Source: Billgrantia desiderata (GTDB lineage: Bacteria; Pseudomonadota; Gammaproteobacteria; Pseudomonadales; Halomonadaceae). Taken from it: a DNA stretch of 60,912 bases. The position numbers and the translations under genes are program-made. The notes under the pieces are model-generated. The model was not told the DNA's origin and made no database searches. It was given only the letters and a program-made list of their open reading frames with translations. Every line of letters starts with the position of its first letter. Within the stretch, counting starts at the first letter, position 1. Below, piece after piece: positions 1 through 6,477 of the stretch. The stretch lies in NCBI GenBank assembly GCA_011742915.1, contig JAAQTN010000032.1, positions 1 to 60,912 on the forward strand, read 5' to 3'.

Positions 1-77
1 TCACGAGCAGGTCGTCAGAGGGTAAGGGGGTCAGATTTCACTGTCGCCAGGGGGTCACTTTCTGATGTCGCTTGACA
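1..77. mobile_element. Partial IS21-like insertion sequence end
   Basis: Two imperfect direct repeats of about 24 bases lie side by side at 26-49 and 50-73; each opens with GGGGGTCA and carries TGTCGC near its end. The block closes with TTGACA, so the inferred element ends in CA at 76-77, as IS21-family elements do (TG...CA termini with multiple internal terminal repeats). Directly after base 77 a LysR-type reading frame begins mid-domain, which marks the junction. Only the terminal part is in the window, so no transposase is visible. The family call is inferred from end structure, not from a match. Confidence 0.5.
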
Positions 78-567
78 ATTCGATATTGGCATCCGGTTTG
101 GGACGCTTCCGGATTCAGGTTTGCATGCCAGAAAAATTGCTTCACACCAGAGATTTGTCTGTGCATCTCCTTCTTATCTTTCGGCTCATGGGGAACCCAG
201 GCATCCTCATGAACTATCCAGTCATAACTGTATTGTGCTCAGGCAGAATGAAGATACCTACGGTAATTGGAGGTTCAGCAAAGAGGATCAAGTTTGCCAT
301 GTCCGAGTCAGAGGAAATTTGAGTTCAAACGATGGGGAAAGTGTTTTGAGTTGGGCCCTGAGGGGCCAGGGCATAGCGATACGTGCGGAGTGGGATGTGT
401 ACTACCATCTGAAGGACGGAAGTTTGAGAAGGATTCTCGATGAATACGAACTCCCGAATGCCGATATTTACGCAGTATACCCTTATAGCCAGAATTTGCC
501 CGCTCGGATACGTTTGCTCATAGATTACTTCGCTGAAAGGATGAAAATAGTGCCTTTTAACAGATGA
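78..567 (+). pseudogene. LysR-type regulator, C-terminal remnant cut by IS
   Basis: The frame read from 78 gives FDIGIRFG, then LPDSGLHARKIA, then CASPSYL, then HNCIVLR. These are the conserved landmarks of the LysR effector-binding domain, in order. The N-terminal winged helix-turn-helix and first half of the effector domain are missing, and an in-frame stop (TGA, 73-75) sits at the IS junction. About 162 codons remain of a family usually near 300 residues. There is no plausible start with a ribosome site; a TTG at 121 opens a frame but lies mid-domain. Base composition is clearly more AT-rich than the genes to the right. Almost certainly non-functional. The stop at 565-567 is the natural C-terminus. 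Confidence 0.8.
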
Positions 568-614
568 GAGCGGCAGCAGTAATGTGCAGCCCTGGCTAAA
601 AGATGTGAGTGGCC

Positions 615-644
615 ATCCAGGTGCCTGGAATCAGGCACCTGGAT
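615..644. terminator. Perfect 13-bp hairpin between convergent genes
   Basis: ATCCAGGTGCCTG at 615-627 is repeated in perfect inversion at 632-644, with a 4-base loop. It sits between the LysR remnant (+) and the hemerythrin gene (-), so it can end transcription from both sides. On the minus strand it is followed by a short T-rich stretch (complement of TAAAAGA near 599-605). No long T tract follows on the plus strand. Confidence 0.6.
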
Positions 645-658
645 CCGGCATGACATTA

Positions 659-1231
659 TCAGCCGGTCATTCTCCCGCTGAGCTTGTCACGCAGGCGATC
701 GACCATGCCCACACCCGGCCCCACGGTCTTGTGGAACAGTTCGGAGTGGGGCGCGCTGGGGTGGGGGCGGGTTGGCGCCAGCTGCTTGGCGTTCTCCACC
801 TTCTTGCCCAGGTTGATTCGCTCCTCTTCGGGGAGGCGCTGACGCAGCTTGGGGAACTGATCGGCCTCTTCGTCCTTGGCGTGGTGGCGCAGCAACTCGT
901 CCAGCTTGTGCACGCGGTCCATGAAAGCCGGTTCGGCGGCGTCGGCGTCTTCCAGCTGTTTCATCACCTGGACGATCTCGTCGTGTTCCTCCCTGTCGTG
1001 CTCGGCTTCCTCCTTGCCGTCGGGAATGCGCTTCTCCATCACCGGATAGACGTACATCTCCTCGGCCACCGAATGGCGCATCACCTCGGCAATCAGCGTA
1101 TCGGTGAGCTCCCGGCGCTGTTCGGCGTCGGGGGAGCGCTGGATCTGCTCCAGCAGGTCCTCCATTTCGCGATGGTCGAGAGTGAGGATATCGACGACGT
1201 CGTGCTGGGATGCGTTGGTATGCTGATTCAT
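659..1231 (-). CDS. Hemerythrin HHE-domain protein
   Basis: A 190-residue soluble protein with two HHE-type cation-binding segments. DHREME occurs near residue 20, HSVAEEMYVYP near 53-63, and a second set HDREEHDEI and HHAKDEEADQFP further on. Such His/Glu helices usually bind a di-iron centre and are linked to oxygen, NO or oxidative stress handling; the exact role here is unknown. The start at 1231 is chosen over the longer frame to 1267 because GGAGGGAG lies just upstream. The last 40 residues are basic, Pro-rich and probably disordered. It is monocistronic, with a strong hairpin downstream. Confidence 0.85.
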   Translation of the reverse strand: MNQHTNASQHDVVDILTLDHREMEDLLEQIQRSPDAEQRRELTDTLIAEVMRHSVAEEMYVYPVMEKRIPDGKEEAEHDREEHDEIVQVMKQLEDADAAEPAFMDRVHKLDELLRHHAKDEEADQFPKLRQRLPEEERINLGKKVENAKQLAPTRPHPSAPHSELFHKTVGPGVGMVDRLRDKLSGRMTG

Positions 1232-1400
1232 GAGACTCCCTCCATTGAGTCGTTGCGCCCTTTGCAACGGGCCATCTCAACATAGCCGTGAGTGGCGGCT
1301 TCAGCCAAACCTGGCGCAGTCTGGCACTGCCCGCTTATGCTGAAGCGCCCGCCGGAAGGCGGGGACAACGGTCCTGCGCCTCGAAACAAGGGAGGGTGTC

Positions 1401-2162
1401 ATGCGACTCAGGGTGCTGTCCGACCTTCATCTGGAACATTTCGATGAAGGGCGTGAACTGCCGGACGTTCCGGCAGATGCTGTGGTTCTCGCCGGTGACA
1501 TCCACCGGCATGCCGAGGGATTGAGCTGGGCGGCCGAGCGTTTCGCCGGGCTACCCATTCTCTACGTGCCGGGAAATCATGAATTCTATGGCGCCAGTAT
1601 GCCGCTGTTGCGACTGGCCATGGCGTACGAAGCCGAGCGGCTGGGCATCGAACTGCTTGACAATCGCTCGCTGACGCTGGATGGGGTGCGCTTCCATGGC
1701 ACGACGCTATGGACCGACTTCGCCCTGTACGACGCTGAGCCGGAACATGATCCTGAGCTGACCGAGCAGAAAGCGCGTTGGCTGATGCCCGATTTCAGCA
1801 TCATCGAACAGCCGGAAGGGCAGACCTTCAGCCCGGAGGAGAGCCGGCGACTGCATGCCGAATCGCTGGCCTGGCTGGAAGCGGAGCTGGCCCGGCCCTT
1901 CGATGGGCCGCGGGTGGTGATCAGCCACCATGCCCCTCTGTCTGAGTGCATTCCGCCGCGCTATCGGGGCGATGCGCTGTCGCCTGCCTTTGCGTCGCAT
2001 CTGCCTGGCCTGATGGGGCGCATGGACCTGTGGATTCACGGTCACGTGCATGAGCCGGTGGATGCCGTGTTCGGCGACACACGGATCTTGGCCAACCCAG
2101 GCGGCTACCCCGGTGAGTTCGAGCCGCCGCTGTTCGTGAACGACCTGATCGTCGAAATATGA
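1401..2162 (+). CDS. Calcineurin-like metallophosphoesterase
   Basis: A 253-residue cytoplasmic protein with the full metallophosphoesterase motif set: SDLHLEH (D8, H10), AGDIH (D33), GNHEFY (N59, H60), ISHHAP near 175 and HGHVH near 213. These ligate a two-metal centre that hydrolyses phosphomono- or diesters; the substrate cannot be read from sequence. The start ATG is preceded by AGGGAGGGTGTC. Its stop overlaps an ATG in an ATGA arrangement with the downstream GST frame, suggesting co-transcription and possible translational coupling. Confidence 0.88.
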   Translation: MRLRVLSDLHLEHFDEGRELPDVPADAVVLAGDIHRHAEGLSWAAERFAGLPILYVPGNHEFYGASMPLLRLAMAYEAERLGIELLDNRSLTLDGVRFHGTTLWTDFALYDAEPEHDPELTEQKARWLMPDFSIIEQPEGQTFSPEESRRLHAESLAWLEAELARPFDGPRVVISHHAPLSECIPPRYRGDALSPAFASHLPGLMGRMDLWIHGHVHEPVDAVFGDTRILANPGGYPGEFEPPLFVNDLIVEI

Positions 2163-2185
2163 GCGAGAAGAAGGAAATGAGAACA

Positions 2186-2785
2186 ATGTTCAAGGTTTAC
2201 GGTGATCGTCGGTCCGGCAACTGCTACAAGATACAGCTATTGATGAGCCATCTGGGCATCGAACACGAATGGATCGATGTCGATATTCTGGCCGGCGACA
2301 CGCGCCGTCCCGAGTTTCTGGCCAAGAACCCCAACGGCAAGATTCCGTTGCTCGAACTGCCTTCTGGCGAGTACCTGGCCGAATCCAACGCCATTCTCGA
2401 TTATCTGGCCCACGGTACTGCCTATCTTCCCAATGAACCGTTGGCCATGGCGCGGGTACTGAGCTGGCAGTTCTTCGAGCAGTACAGCCATGAGCCATAC
2501 ATTGCGGTAGCGCGCTTCATCGCCAAGTACCTTGGTCTGCCCGAGGAGCGCCGGGCGGAATACGAAGGCAAGCAGGCGGGTGGTTACAAGGCGCTCGATA
2601 TCATGGAGCAGACGCTTGCCGCTTCGCCCTACCTGGCGGGGGAGACGCTCAGCGTGGCGGACGTCGCGTTGTATGCCTATACCCACGTCGCCCATGAAGG
2701 CGGCTTCTCGCTCGCAGACTATCCTGCCGTGCAGGCTTGGCTCGCCAGGGTGGCTGCCCACCCGCGACATGTTCCGATGGGGTAG
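2186..2785 (+). CDS. Glutathione S-transferase family protein
   Basis: The protein has the GST fold order: a thioredoxin-like N-terminal domain opening MFKVYGDRRSGNCYK, NPNGKIPLL with the cis-Pro near residue 54, ESNAI for glutathione contact, then an all-helical C-terminal domain. The start at 2186 gives the usual family N-terminus (199 residues) and has AAGGAA 10 bases upstream. An in-frame ATG at 2159, overlapping the previous stop, would add nine residues and cannot be excluded. It is likely co-expressed with the phosphoesterase. The substrate is unknown. Confidence 0.88.
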   Translation: MFKVYGDRRSGNCYKIQLLMSHLGIEHEWIDVDILAGDTRRPEFLAKNPNGKIPLLELPSGEYLAESNAILDYLAHGTAYLPNEPLAMARVLSWQFFEQYSHEPYIAVARFIAKYLGLPEERRAEYEGKQAGGYKALDIMEQTLAASPYLAGETLSVADVALYAYTHVAHEGGFSLADYPAVQAWLARVAAHPRHVPMG

Positions 2786-3097
2786 AAGCATTCGTGACGC
2801 AGCCCAAGCAAAGCTAGGCCCTTGTCCGAAAACTGGCTGCGCTCGCCGACTTTTCAGACAAAGCTTAGTACCCAAGTCTCCGATTTGGTGCCATAAAGAA
2901 ATGGCGTACCCATGGTACGTGGTTGCGCCGTTTCAGTCTTGGCAGCGCAGCCTGTCACCACCCTGACAATAACGAAATCGACCCGTCAACGGCAGGCTGT
3001 CTGCGCTGTCCTGGCATCATGAAGGCTCCACATGCTTCATCGGGGCCATGCCAACCCGGCGCCGCTCGCCGAGCAGGGGATCCGTAGGAGAACGAAA
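2786..3097. other. Gene-free stretch between GST and membrane protein
   Basis: No convincing coding frame. An imperfect hairpin, with CTTGTCCGAAAA (2821-2832) against TTTTCAGACAAAG (2851-2863), may end the GST transcript. A second imperfect dyad, GAAATGGCG against CGCCGTTTC, lies around 2900-2935 and could be regulatory. Nothing resembles an RNA gene. Confidence 0.4.
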
Positions 3098-3520
3098 ATG
3101 ACCGGTGCAATGGCAGACAAGAAAATGGCCCTTCTGTGGCTGAAAATTGCGGTGGTGTATCTACTGGTTGGGGTCATCTACGGCATCGTGATGGCCGCCA
3201 GCCATCAATATGTCTTCCGAAGCGTGCATGCACACATCAACCTGCTGGGCTGGGCAAGCCTGGCCCTGGCCGGTCTGATGTATCACTTGTATCCGACAGC
3301 CGCGCGCAGCCTTCTTGGCCGGCTTCACTTCTACCTGCACAACGGCGGTCTTCCGGTGCTGTTGGTATGCCTGCACTTCTACGCGGGCGGCATGCGACAG
3401 CTCGAGCCAGTGGTGGCGCTGGCCTCGGTGATCGTCGGCCTCGGCATCCTGGCGTTTACGATCAACGTCATGATGAACATGAAAGTGGCCTTGTCGACCG
3501 GCAACGTCGATAGCGCCTGA
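3098..3520 (+). CDS. Small polytopic membrane protein, heme-copper oxidase subunit I-like
   Basis: A 140-residue protein with four predicted transmembrane helices. The segment HAHINLLGWASLALAGLMYH in helix 2 resembles the His-containing helices of cbb3-type cytochrome oxidase subunit I and related small membrane proteins. The length is far short of a real oxidase subunit (about 450-500 residues), so it is not an oxidase. Several His residues (HAH, MYH, LHFYLH, CLHFY) face the membrane region and could bind heme or metal, which is inference. The start at 3098 is chosen because GTAGGAG lies 9 bases upstream; the longer frame from 3032 lacks one. No operon partner. Confidence 0.7.
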   Translation: MTGAMADKKMALLWLKIAVVYLLVGVIYGIVMAASHQYVFRSVHAHINLLGWASLALAGLMYHLYPTAARSLLGRLHFYLHNGGLPVLLVCLHFYAGGMRQLEPVVALASVIVGLGILAFTINVMMNMKVALSTGNVDSA

Positions 3521-3548
3521 AGCACCGCGGCTGCCGGTTGAAAGCGGC

Positions 3549-3602
3549 CTGCCTGGGCCACATCTGAACAGGATAAGGCGTCAACTCGCCTGGCCCAGGC
3601 AG
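3549..3602. repeat. 12-bp inverted repeat enclosing a second hairpin
   Basis: CTGCCTGGGCCA (3549-3560) and TGGCCCAGGCAG (3591-3602) are perfect inverted copies 30 bases apart. Inside, AGGCG (3576-3580) and CGCCT (3587-3591) form a smaller hairpin sharing one base with the outer arm. The structure lies 28 bases before the DUF503 start and after the preceding stop. It can act as a terminator for the upstream gene, a leader structure for the downstream one, or both. Confidence 0.6.
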
Positions 3603-3629
3603 CCAACCACCGACAGGAGCCTCAGCTGC

Positions 3630-3911
3630 ATGTTCGTCGCCGTACTGACACTCGACGTTTCCTTGCCGGGCTGCGCGTCGCTCAAGGAGAAGCGTCAGCG
3701 CATGGGGGGTATTCACGAGCGCTTCGGACGCCATCCAGCCGTGGCAGTGTGCGAGAGCGGCCAGCACGATCGGCTCGAAGCGAGCGAGTGGACTTTCGTG
3801 GTGACCGGGAACGAGCGGCAGAAGGTGGAGTCGCTGTGCAGCGAGATCGAAGACAAGCTGCAGCGCACGGTGGACGGCCGGGTGCTGAAAGTCTCACGCG
3901 AAATGCTTTAG
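3630..3911 (+). CDS. DUF503 (YlxP-like) family protein
   Basis: A 93-residue cytoplasmic protein that aligns by eye with the DUF503 family: an opening beta strand FVAVLTLDV, the signature LPGCASLKEKRQ, a central RHPAVAVCES strand and a C-terminal helix with the VDGRVL ending. Family members are small ferredoxin-like folds of unproven function; in Bacillus the homologue YlxP sits with nusA-infB. Here it stands alone. AGGAG lies about 11 bases before the ATG. Function not assignable. Confidence 0.8.
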   Translation: MFVAVLTLDVSLPGCASLKEKRQRMGGIHERFGRHPAVAVCESGQHDRLEASEWTFVVTGNERQKVESLCSEIEDKLQRTVDGRVLKVSREML

Positions 3912-4087
3912 ATGAGCGCTTGGCATATGAAGGCTCGCTGATTTTGCATTGCATCAAAATAAGTCAGCAGGCAACTTTTATGGGCATCGATGGTGCAGAA
4001 AGGTGTGAGCTGGCGGCGTGTGGCACAAAGCCTGCGTACTGTTTTTCTTGCAGGTCTTTGTTTTTTCAAGGCTTCTATAATTGTTGG

Positions 4088-4288
4088 CGCGGCTATCGCA
4101 TTGTATTGGGCAACGAAGCAAGAAGCTCAGTACTGAGTCACGAATGCACTGAGTCACCGATCAACGCTTCGGAAGGTCGGGCAACTACACTGCCTTCCGA
4201 GCAACGTCGCCAAAGGCTGAACGACAGCAGGCGATATACCGATGTGAGCTGGCGTGCTCCACCTGACCCCCTTCGGGGGGTCTTTTTT
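4088..4288 (+). ncRNA. Candidate small non-coding RNA, about 200 nt
   Basis: A perfect TATAAT at 4076-4081 predicts a transcript start near 4088, and a perfect terminator ends at 4288. In between there is no coding frame, but there is a clear 8-bp stem (4169-4200) and a 10-base direct repeat. The -35 box is weak (TCTTTG 15 bases upstream). I compared it mentally with SRP RNA, 6S RNA, RsmY/Z and the c-di-GMP-I riboswitch and saw no convincing match. It could instead be the long leader of a lost gene. The boundaries are estimates. Confidence 0.35.
4265..4288 (+). terminator. Intrinsic terminator with UUCG tetraloop
   Basis: GACCCCC (4265-4271) pairs perfectly with GGGGGTC (4276-4282) around a TTCG loop, followed at once by six T residues (4283-4288) and more T after ATA. 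This is a textbook rho-independent terminator on the plus strand. It lies 350 bases after the DUF503 stop and well before the patatin start, so it ends an independent transcript or a very long 3' tail. Confidence 0.88.
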
Positions 4289-4377
4289 ATTTTTCCCGAG
4301 CTTGGGCGAACGTATCGGCAAAGGCAATGCGACCTTTGTCGGTCGGTGGTGTTCACATGTGCTTGACGGGTCTACCC

Positions 4378-4397
4378 TTGCGAAACGGTATTCGCAA
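4378..4397. promoter_or_regulatory. Inverted repeat upstream of patatin gene, possible operator
   Basis: TTGCGAA (4378-4384) and TTCGCAA (4391-4397) form a perfect dyad with a 6-base spacer, 25 bases before the patatin start. TTGACG sits just upstream (4363-4368) as a possible -35 box. The size and placement fit a repressor operator; no cognate regulator is adjacent. Confidence 0.4.
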
Positions 4398-4421
4398 TGC
4401 AGCAAGTCGCAGGGAGGTGAC

Positions 4422-5387
4422 ATGCAGGAAAGAATCATGCTCGTGCTCAACGGTGGTGGTGCCCTGGGGGCCTATCAGTACGGCGTCTATCGCACCCTGG
4501 TAAACCGCCTGGACGAGCGTGCAAGACGCGACATGGTCGTGGTAGGGGCATCGATTGGGGCAGTGAACGGGTACTTGTTGGCGGCGCACCACGCAGCTCC
4601 GGATGCGGGCCTGGAAGCCTTGGCCAGCTTCTGGCGCGAGGTGGCCCAACCCGCGTTGCCGTTCGTCCCATTCTTCGATGCCAGAAGCCAGCGGCTGAGC
4701 GCCACCCTCACCGGCCTCACCTTTGGCAATCCACCCGTTTTCTCGGCCGTTCCAGGCGGTTTCCTGACCGCCCTGGGGCTCTATCCTGCTACGGCGGGCT
4801 ACGACAACCGTAGGTTGGTCGAGACCGTGGCTCGTCATGCCCAGCACTATACGGCGGAGAAAGCTGGGCCTCGGCTGATGATACGTGCCATCGATATCGA
4901 AGCCGCGGAGCCGGTCTGGTTCGACAGCCAGGAGCGGCCCATCGTGCCCAGCATGATCGGTGCCAGCAGTGCGATTCCGCTGCTGTTCACGCCCGGGAGG
5001 CACGAGGGGCGGGCCTATTGGGATGGAGATGTCTGGCATCGCGGCTTGCTGCTGCCGGCTCTCGAACGCCTCTCGTCGCCAACGAGCGAGCAGCGGTGGC
5101 ATGCCATTACGGTTGAATTGTTCAAACGGGCGCCGGGCATGCCGCAAGGTCTAGGCGAGGGCCTGGATCATTTCAGGCGTCTGTTCCTGGGCGCGCGGAG
5201 TGACGATGAAGCCCGCGAGGCGGCCGAGCGTTACCCTAAGCTGCGCCTGACCCGCATTCGCCGTGATCCCCATCCCGGTGAGAGCGCTTCGCTCTGGTTG
5301 ACTGACTGGGCACCGGATCGCCTGGCATATCTGATAGGGCAGGGCGAGGCGGATGCGGAGCGGGCACTGGCCTCGGTGCTTCCTTGA
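4422..5387 (+). CDS. Patatin-like phospholipase
   Basis: A 321-residue protein with the three patatin signatures: oxyanion loop NGGGALGAYQYG (10-21), nucleophile elbow GASIG with Ser44, and the dyad Asp201 in YWDGD. Patatins are Ser-Asp lipid acyl hydrolases. No signal peptide is visible, so it is probably cytoplasmic or membrane-associated. The ATG at 4422 is preceded by AGGGAGGTGA, an excellent ribosome site; the longer frame starting at 4254 runs through the terminator and is not used. The C-terminal third is helical, with no extra recognisable domain. It is transcribed alone. Confidence 0.88.
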   Translation: MQERIMLVLNGGGALGAYQYGVYRTLVNRLDERARRDMVVVGASIGAVNGYLLAAHHAAPDAGLEALASFWREVAQPALPFVPFFDARSQRLSATLTGLTFGNPPVFSAVPGGFLTALGLYPATAGYDNRRLVETVARHAQHYTAEKAGPRLMIRAIDIEAAEPVWFDSQERPIVPSMIGASSAIPLLFTPGRHEGRAYWDGDVWHRGLLLPALERLSSPTSEQRWHAITVELFKRAPGMPQGLGEGLDHFRRLFLGARSDDEAREAAERYPKLRLTRIRRDPHPGESASLWLTDWAPDRLAYLIGQGEADAERALASVLP

Positions 5388-5430
5388 GCTGAAGCAACCA
5401 CGAGGCAAACAAGGAACGCCGTAAAATGAT

Positions 5431-5460
5431 CGAGCTGCCAGGGGAGACCCTGACAGCTCG
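5431..5460. terminator. Hairpin between convergent patatin and KGG genes
   Basis: CGAGCTG (5431-5437) pairs with CAGCTCG (5454-5460), with inner AGGG/CCCT pairing. On the minus strand the hairpin is followed by ATCATTTTAC, a reasonable U-rich tail for the KGG gene; on the plus strand TTCTATC follows. Probably bidirectional. Confidence 0.6.
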
Positions 5461-5559
5461 TTCTATCCGGCCGGCTACAAACCTTTCTGCCTTCCTTGGC
5501 AGACTGAGCCAACGCTCTTCACGACTTCCCTGTCGCTTGCAGCCGTTGACCGGCGGTTA

Positions 5560-5961
5560 TCAGCGGCCTTGGTTCTTGCCGCCCTTGCGGCCTGCTTCGG
5601 AGGCCTTCTGCGGATCGTTGGCGAAATTGCCGCCGCTGTGCTGGCCGCCTTTCTGACCGGCTTCGGAGGCACGCTGCGGATCGTTGGCGAAGTTGCCGCC
5701 GCTGTGCTGGCCACCTTTCTGGCCGGCTTCCGAGGCACGCTGCGGATCGTTGGCGAAATTGCCGCTGCTCTCGTGGCCGCCTTTCTGGCCGGCTTCGGAG
5801 GCGCGCTGCGGGTCGTTGGCAAAATTGCCGCCGCTCATCTGGCCGCCTTTCTGGCCGGCTTCGGAGGCGCGTTGAGGGTCATTGGCGAAATTGCCGCTAC
5901 TCTCCTGGCCGCCTTTCTGGCCAGCCTCTGATGCCTTCTTCGGATCGTTGGCAAAATTGCC
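5560..5961 (-). repeat. Six 66-bp in-frame tandem repeats
   Basis: The coding sequence repeats every 66 bases, with near-identical copies of the stretch encoding NDPQRASEAGQKGG. The central copies are almost identical at DNA level, which favours unit gain and loss by slippage or unequal recombination. Confidence 0.9.
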
Positions 5962-5985
5962 CGGATTCTGGTTGCGCTGTGCCAT
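5560..5985 (-). CDS. KGG-repeat stress-type protein
   Basis: A 141-residue, very hydrophilic protein built from six tandem 22-residue units of the form GNFANDPQRASEAGQKGG plus a variable tetrapeptide (QESS, QMSG, HESS, QHSG), after an eight-residue head and before a KNQGR tail. The KGG (Con-10/GsiB-like) motif is typical of small hydrophilic proteins induced by dehydration, starvation or general stress. Most proteobacterial members have one to three units, so six is many. There are no hydrophobic segments and it is likely unfolded when free. GGAAGGAG lies upstream of the start. Function beyond stress protection is not known. Confidence 0.85.
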   Translation of the reverse strand: MAQRNQNPGNFANDPKKASEAGQKGGQESSGNFANDPQRASEAGQKGGQMSGGNFANDPQRASEAGQKGGHESSGNFANDPQRASEAGQKGGQHSGGNFANDPQRASEAGQKGGQHSGGNFANDPQKASEAGRKGGKNQGR

Positions 5986-6477
5986 GTCAGAACTCCTTCC
6001 ACGTTGCCTGTCGGTTCAACAAGCGTTTACGTACTTCCATTTACCGGCTGTCCGGCGCTTCTGGCGTTTGCCAGCATGGTTAAACGTAGGAACGCCCAAC
6101 CGGCATATCAAGCCGGGGCAGGTTTCCTAATGCTAAGAAAAGTTGGTGTTTCTAAAGAAAGATTGCGCGATGCATCGAAAGTGCAGTGAGCTTTTCAGCC
6201 GCCTCGTTTCAACTCTTTGATTCACTATCGAAGAGTCTCTATGGAAAGTTTTTCAGCGGAAACATTTTCGGGCCAGCCGCAGAGCTATCGGCGTGTAGTT
6301 TTTCGTTTCTCGCAGGCACGACGGTGGGGTCCCGAACGGCAAGGTCGAGATGCGAGCGCATGGTCAAAGGAACACCGGCGGAAATAGTTGATGTAGATCA
6401 ACGGAGAGTGAGGTGGCGGCATTCCTTGGTATGAAAGGATCTGGCGCGGTTGGCCGGGGTGAGGCTTCATTAGCAGC
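5986..6477. other. Divergent intergenic region, 490 bases
   Basis: It separates the KGG gene (-) from a chemoreceptor gene (+) and must hold both promoters. It is more AT-rich than the genes, and contains the palindrome CGATGCATCG (6168-6177). I found no clear sigma-28 box for the chemoreceptor and no convincing small gene. Confidence 0.4.

Larger units (their letters stand above)
3912..4421. other. 510-base gene-free stretch
   Basis: No frame here has a ribosome site, family resemblance or the codon bias of the neighbours, and composition is more AT-rich than the flanks. The stretch holds a TATAAT box (4076-4081), two copies of ACTGAGTCAC (4132-4141 and 4148-4157), an 8-bp stem (TCGGAAGG at 4169-4176 with CCTTCCGA at 4193-4200), a strong intrinsic terminator and a dyad before the patatin gene, each listed separately. 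Confidence 0.6.

Noticed and set aside
584..1285. Long plus-strand frame antisense to the hemerythrin gene
   Set aside because: It is the complement of a gene with recognisable HHE motifs; its own translation has no family resemblance and no ribosome site.
3098..3520. Cytochrome oxidase subunit I
   Set aside because: Only one helix resembles it; the protein is 140 residues and lacks the full ligand set.
4132..4260. Possible cyclic di-GMP-I riboswitch or SRP RNA in the gene-free stretch
   Set aside because: The conserved GNRA-type loops and core sequences of these RNAs are not present; kept only as an unassigned RNA candidate.
3749..4366. Frame of 205 codons overlapping the DUF503 gene and the gene-free stretch
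   Set aside because: It runs through the strong terminator at 4265-4288 and has no start signal or family match.
5560..5961. Regular 66-bp repeats as a possible CRISPR array
   Set aside because: The repeats are in frame, contiguous without unique spacers, and encode the KGG motif.
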